Positions 6,296 through 6,617 of a stretch of DNA of 6,617 nt are shown here, one piece after another (within the stretch, counting starts at the first letter, position 1; each line of letters opens with the position of its first letter). The notes beneath the pieces are model-generated. The model ran no database searches, was not told the DNA's origin, and saw nothing but the letters and a program-made list of their open reading frames with translations. The stretch is from JBGTKH01 sp041744735 (GTDB taxonomy: Bacteria > Planctomycetota > Planctomycetia > Pirellulales > Pirellulaceae). The stretch lies in contig JBGTKH010000209.1 in NCBI GenBank assembly GCA_041744735.1, positions 1-6,617 on the forward strand, in the 5' to 3' direction. The position numbers and the translations under genes were made by a program.

Positions 6296-6365
6296 CGAAG
6301 GAATACCGCGATAGGCGGGATTGGCAACCAACTGCGCTACTGCTGGGGTTTTTTGGGATGCACTT

Positions 6366-6512
6366 ATGTCACCAAACAGCGAATCTATTGATGAATTGTA
6401 TCGGCAGGCGGTGCAGTTTCATCGACGCGGGGATTTGGATCAGGCGGAACGGATTTATCGGCGCGTGCTGGAGCGGAGTAGCTGTCTATTCTGTGAAATT
6501 GGCGCTGCCTGA
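6366..6512 (+). pseudogene. TPR protein, truncated after the first repeat
   Basis: The ATG at 6366 has a weak ggga 7 bases upstream. The product begins MSPNSESIDELYRQAVQFHR and continues RGDLDQAERIYRRVLE, a good first tetratricopeptide repeat of the kind that opens large planctomycete TPR proteins. After VLE the expected next repeat is missing. Instead the frame runs through RSSCLFCEIGAA to a TGA at 6510-6512. The switch from family-like to unrelated sequence at about 6474-6480 indicates that the rest of the gene was lost or displaced, most simply by an insertion beginning there. A TTG at 6321 would extend the frame but gives no TPR-like sequence. Only 48 residues remain, so it is probably not functional. 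Confidence 0.55.
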
Positions 6513-6521
6513 TTTTGGCGG

Positions 6522-6617
6522 ATGGATTATGACGGAGGTATGGATGTTGAACAACTCAAGCAGGATGTGCAAGAGGGACGCCTGGGTGTTGACCGGCTGG
6601 TCGATCTGATCGGCATG
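6522..6617 (+). CDS. Start of an unidentified gene running off the window (possibly a transposase)
   Basis: In the same frame as the truncated TPR gene, after its stop, an open frame starts at ATG 6522 (alternative ATG 6540, which sits directly against ggaggt and so is badly spaced). It reads MDYDGGMDVEQLKQDVQEGR, then LGVDRLVDLIGM, to the edge. The sequence is acidic and helical. It faintly recalls the N-termini of IS66-type transposases in planctomycetes ('..EQL..DV.EGRi...RLvdL'), which would fit an insertion that broke the TPR gene. The identification is weak, since only 32 residues are visible. Confidence 0.35.
   Translation, partial: MDYDGGMDVEQLKQDVQEGRLGVDRLVDLIGM

Noticed and set aside
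1..6617. CRISPR arrays, tRNA or rRNA genes
   Set aside because: No regularly spaced short direct repeats and no cloverleaf or rRNA-like sequence were seen on either strand.

Overview
The window looks like chromosomal DNA of a planctomycete (Planctomycetota, probably Pirellulales or a relative). The grounds are: a giant surface protein whose N-terminus carries an LExRxLL-type export/anchoring motif; a leucine-rich-repeat protein starting with the 'FSLKTLL' membrane leader common in that phylum; a TPR-protein start; weak or absent Shine-Dalgarno sites; and high but uneven GC. This assignment is inference from sequence style, not a database match.

Layout. (1) 3-533, plus strand: the C-terminal part of an M50 site-2-type membrane protease, cut by the window edge. 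(2) 534-658: a 125-bp imperfect palindrome that fills the gap between two convergent stop codons. (3) 660-1331, minus strand: an FHA-domain protein with a good sigma70-like promoter at 1402-1431. (4) 1332-1588: a divergent intergenic region with a strong hairpin (1471-1508). (5) 1589-2128, plus strand: a peroxiredoxin-like (AhpC-TSA_2/Prx-like2) thioredoxin-fold protein whose first active-site Cys codon is an in-frame TGA. This gives a UxxC motif, making it a candidate selenoprotein, and a stem-loop begins right after the TGA. A clean intrinsic terminator follows at 2137-2161. (6) 2219-2282: a leader hairpin. (7) 2350-5639: one large surface gene of tandem cadherin/Ig-like repeats, two Calx-beta-like repeats and an AT-richer C-terminal module. 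It is broken by an amber codon (2722-2724) and a 2-bp frameshift near 2893. (8) 5738-6295: a small LRR protein. (9) 6366-6512: a TPR protein truncated after one repeat. (10) 6522 to the end: the start of another reading frame, possibly a transposase.

The genes do not form one pathway. The FHA protein (phosphothreonine reader) and the M50 protease fit signalling and envelope functions; the surface protein and LRR protein fit the envelope; the Prx-like protein is a cytosolic redox enzyme transcribed as its own unit. The most notable observation is the candidate selenoprotein. Annotation by standard ORF callers would truncate it at an internal start, lose the redox site and miss its function. 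The main caution is that the next gene carries real lesions, so sequence error or local decay must be excluded.
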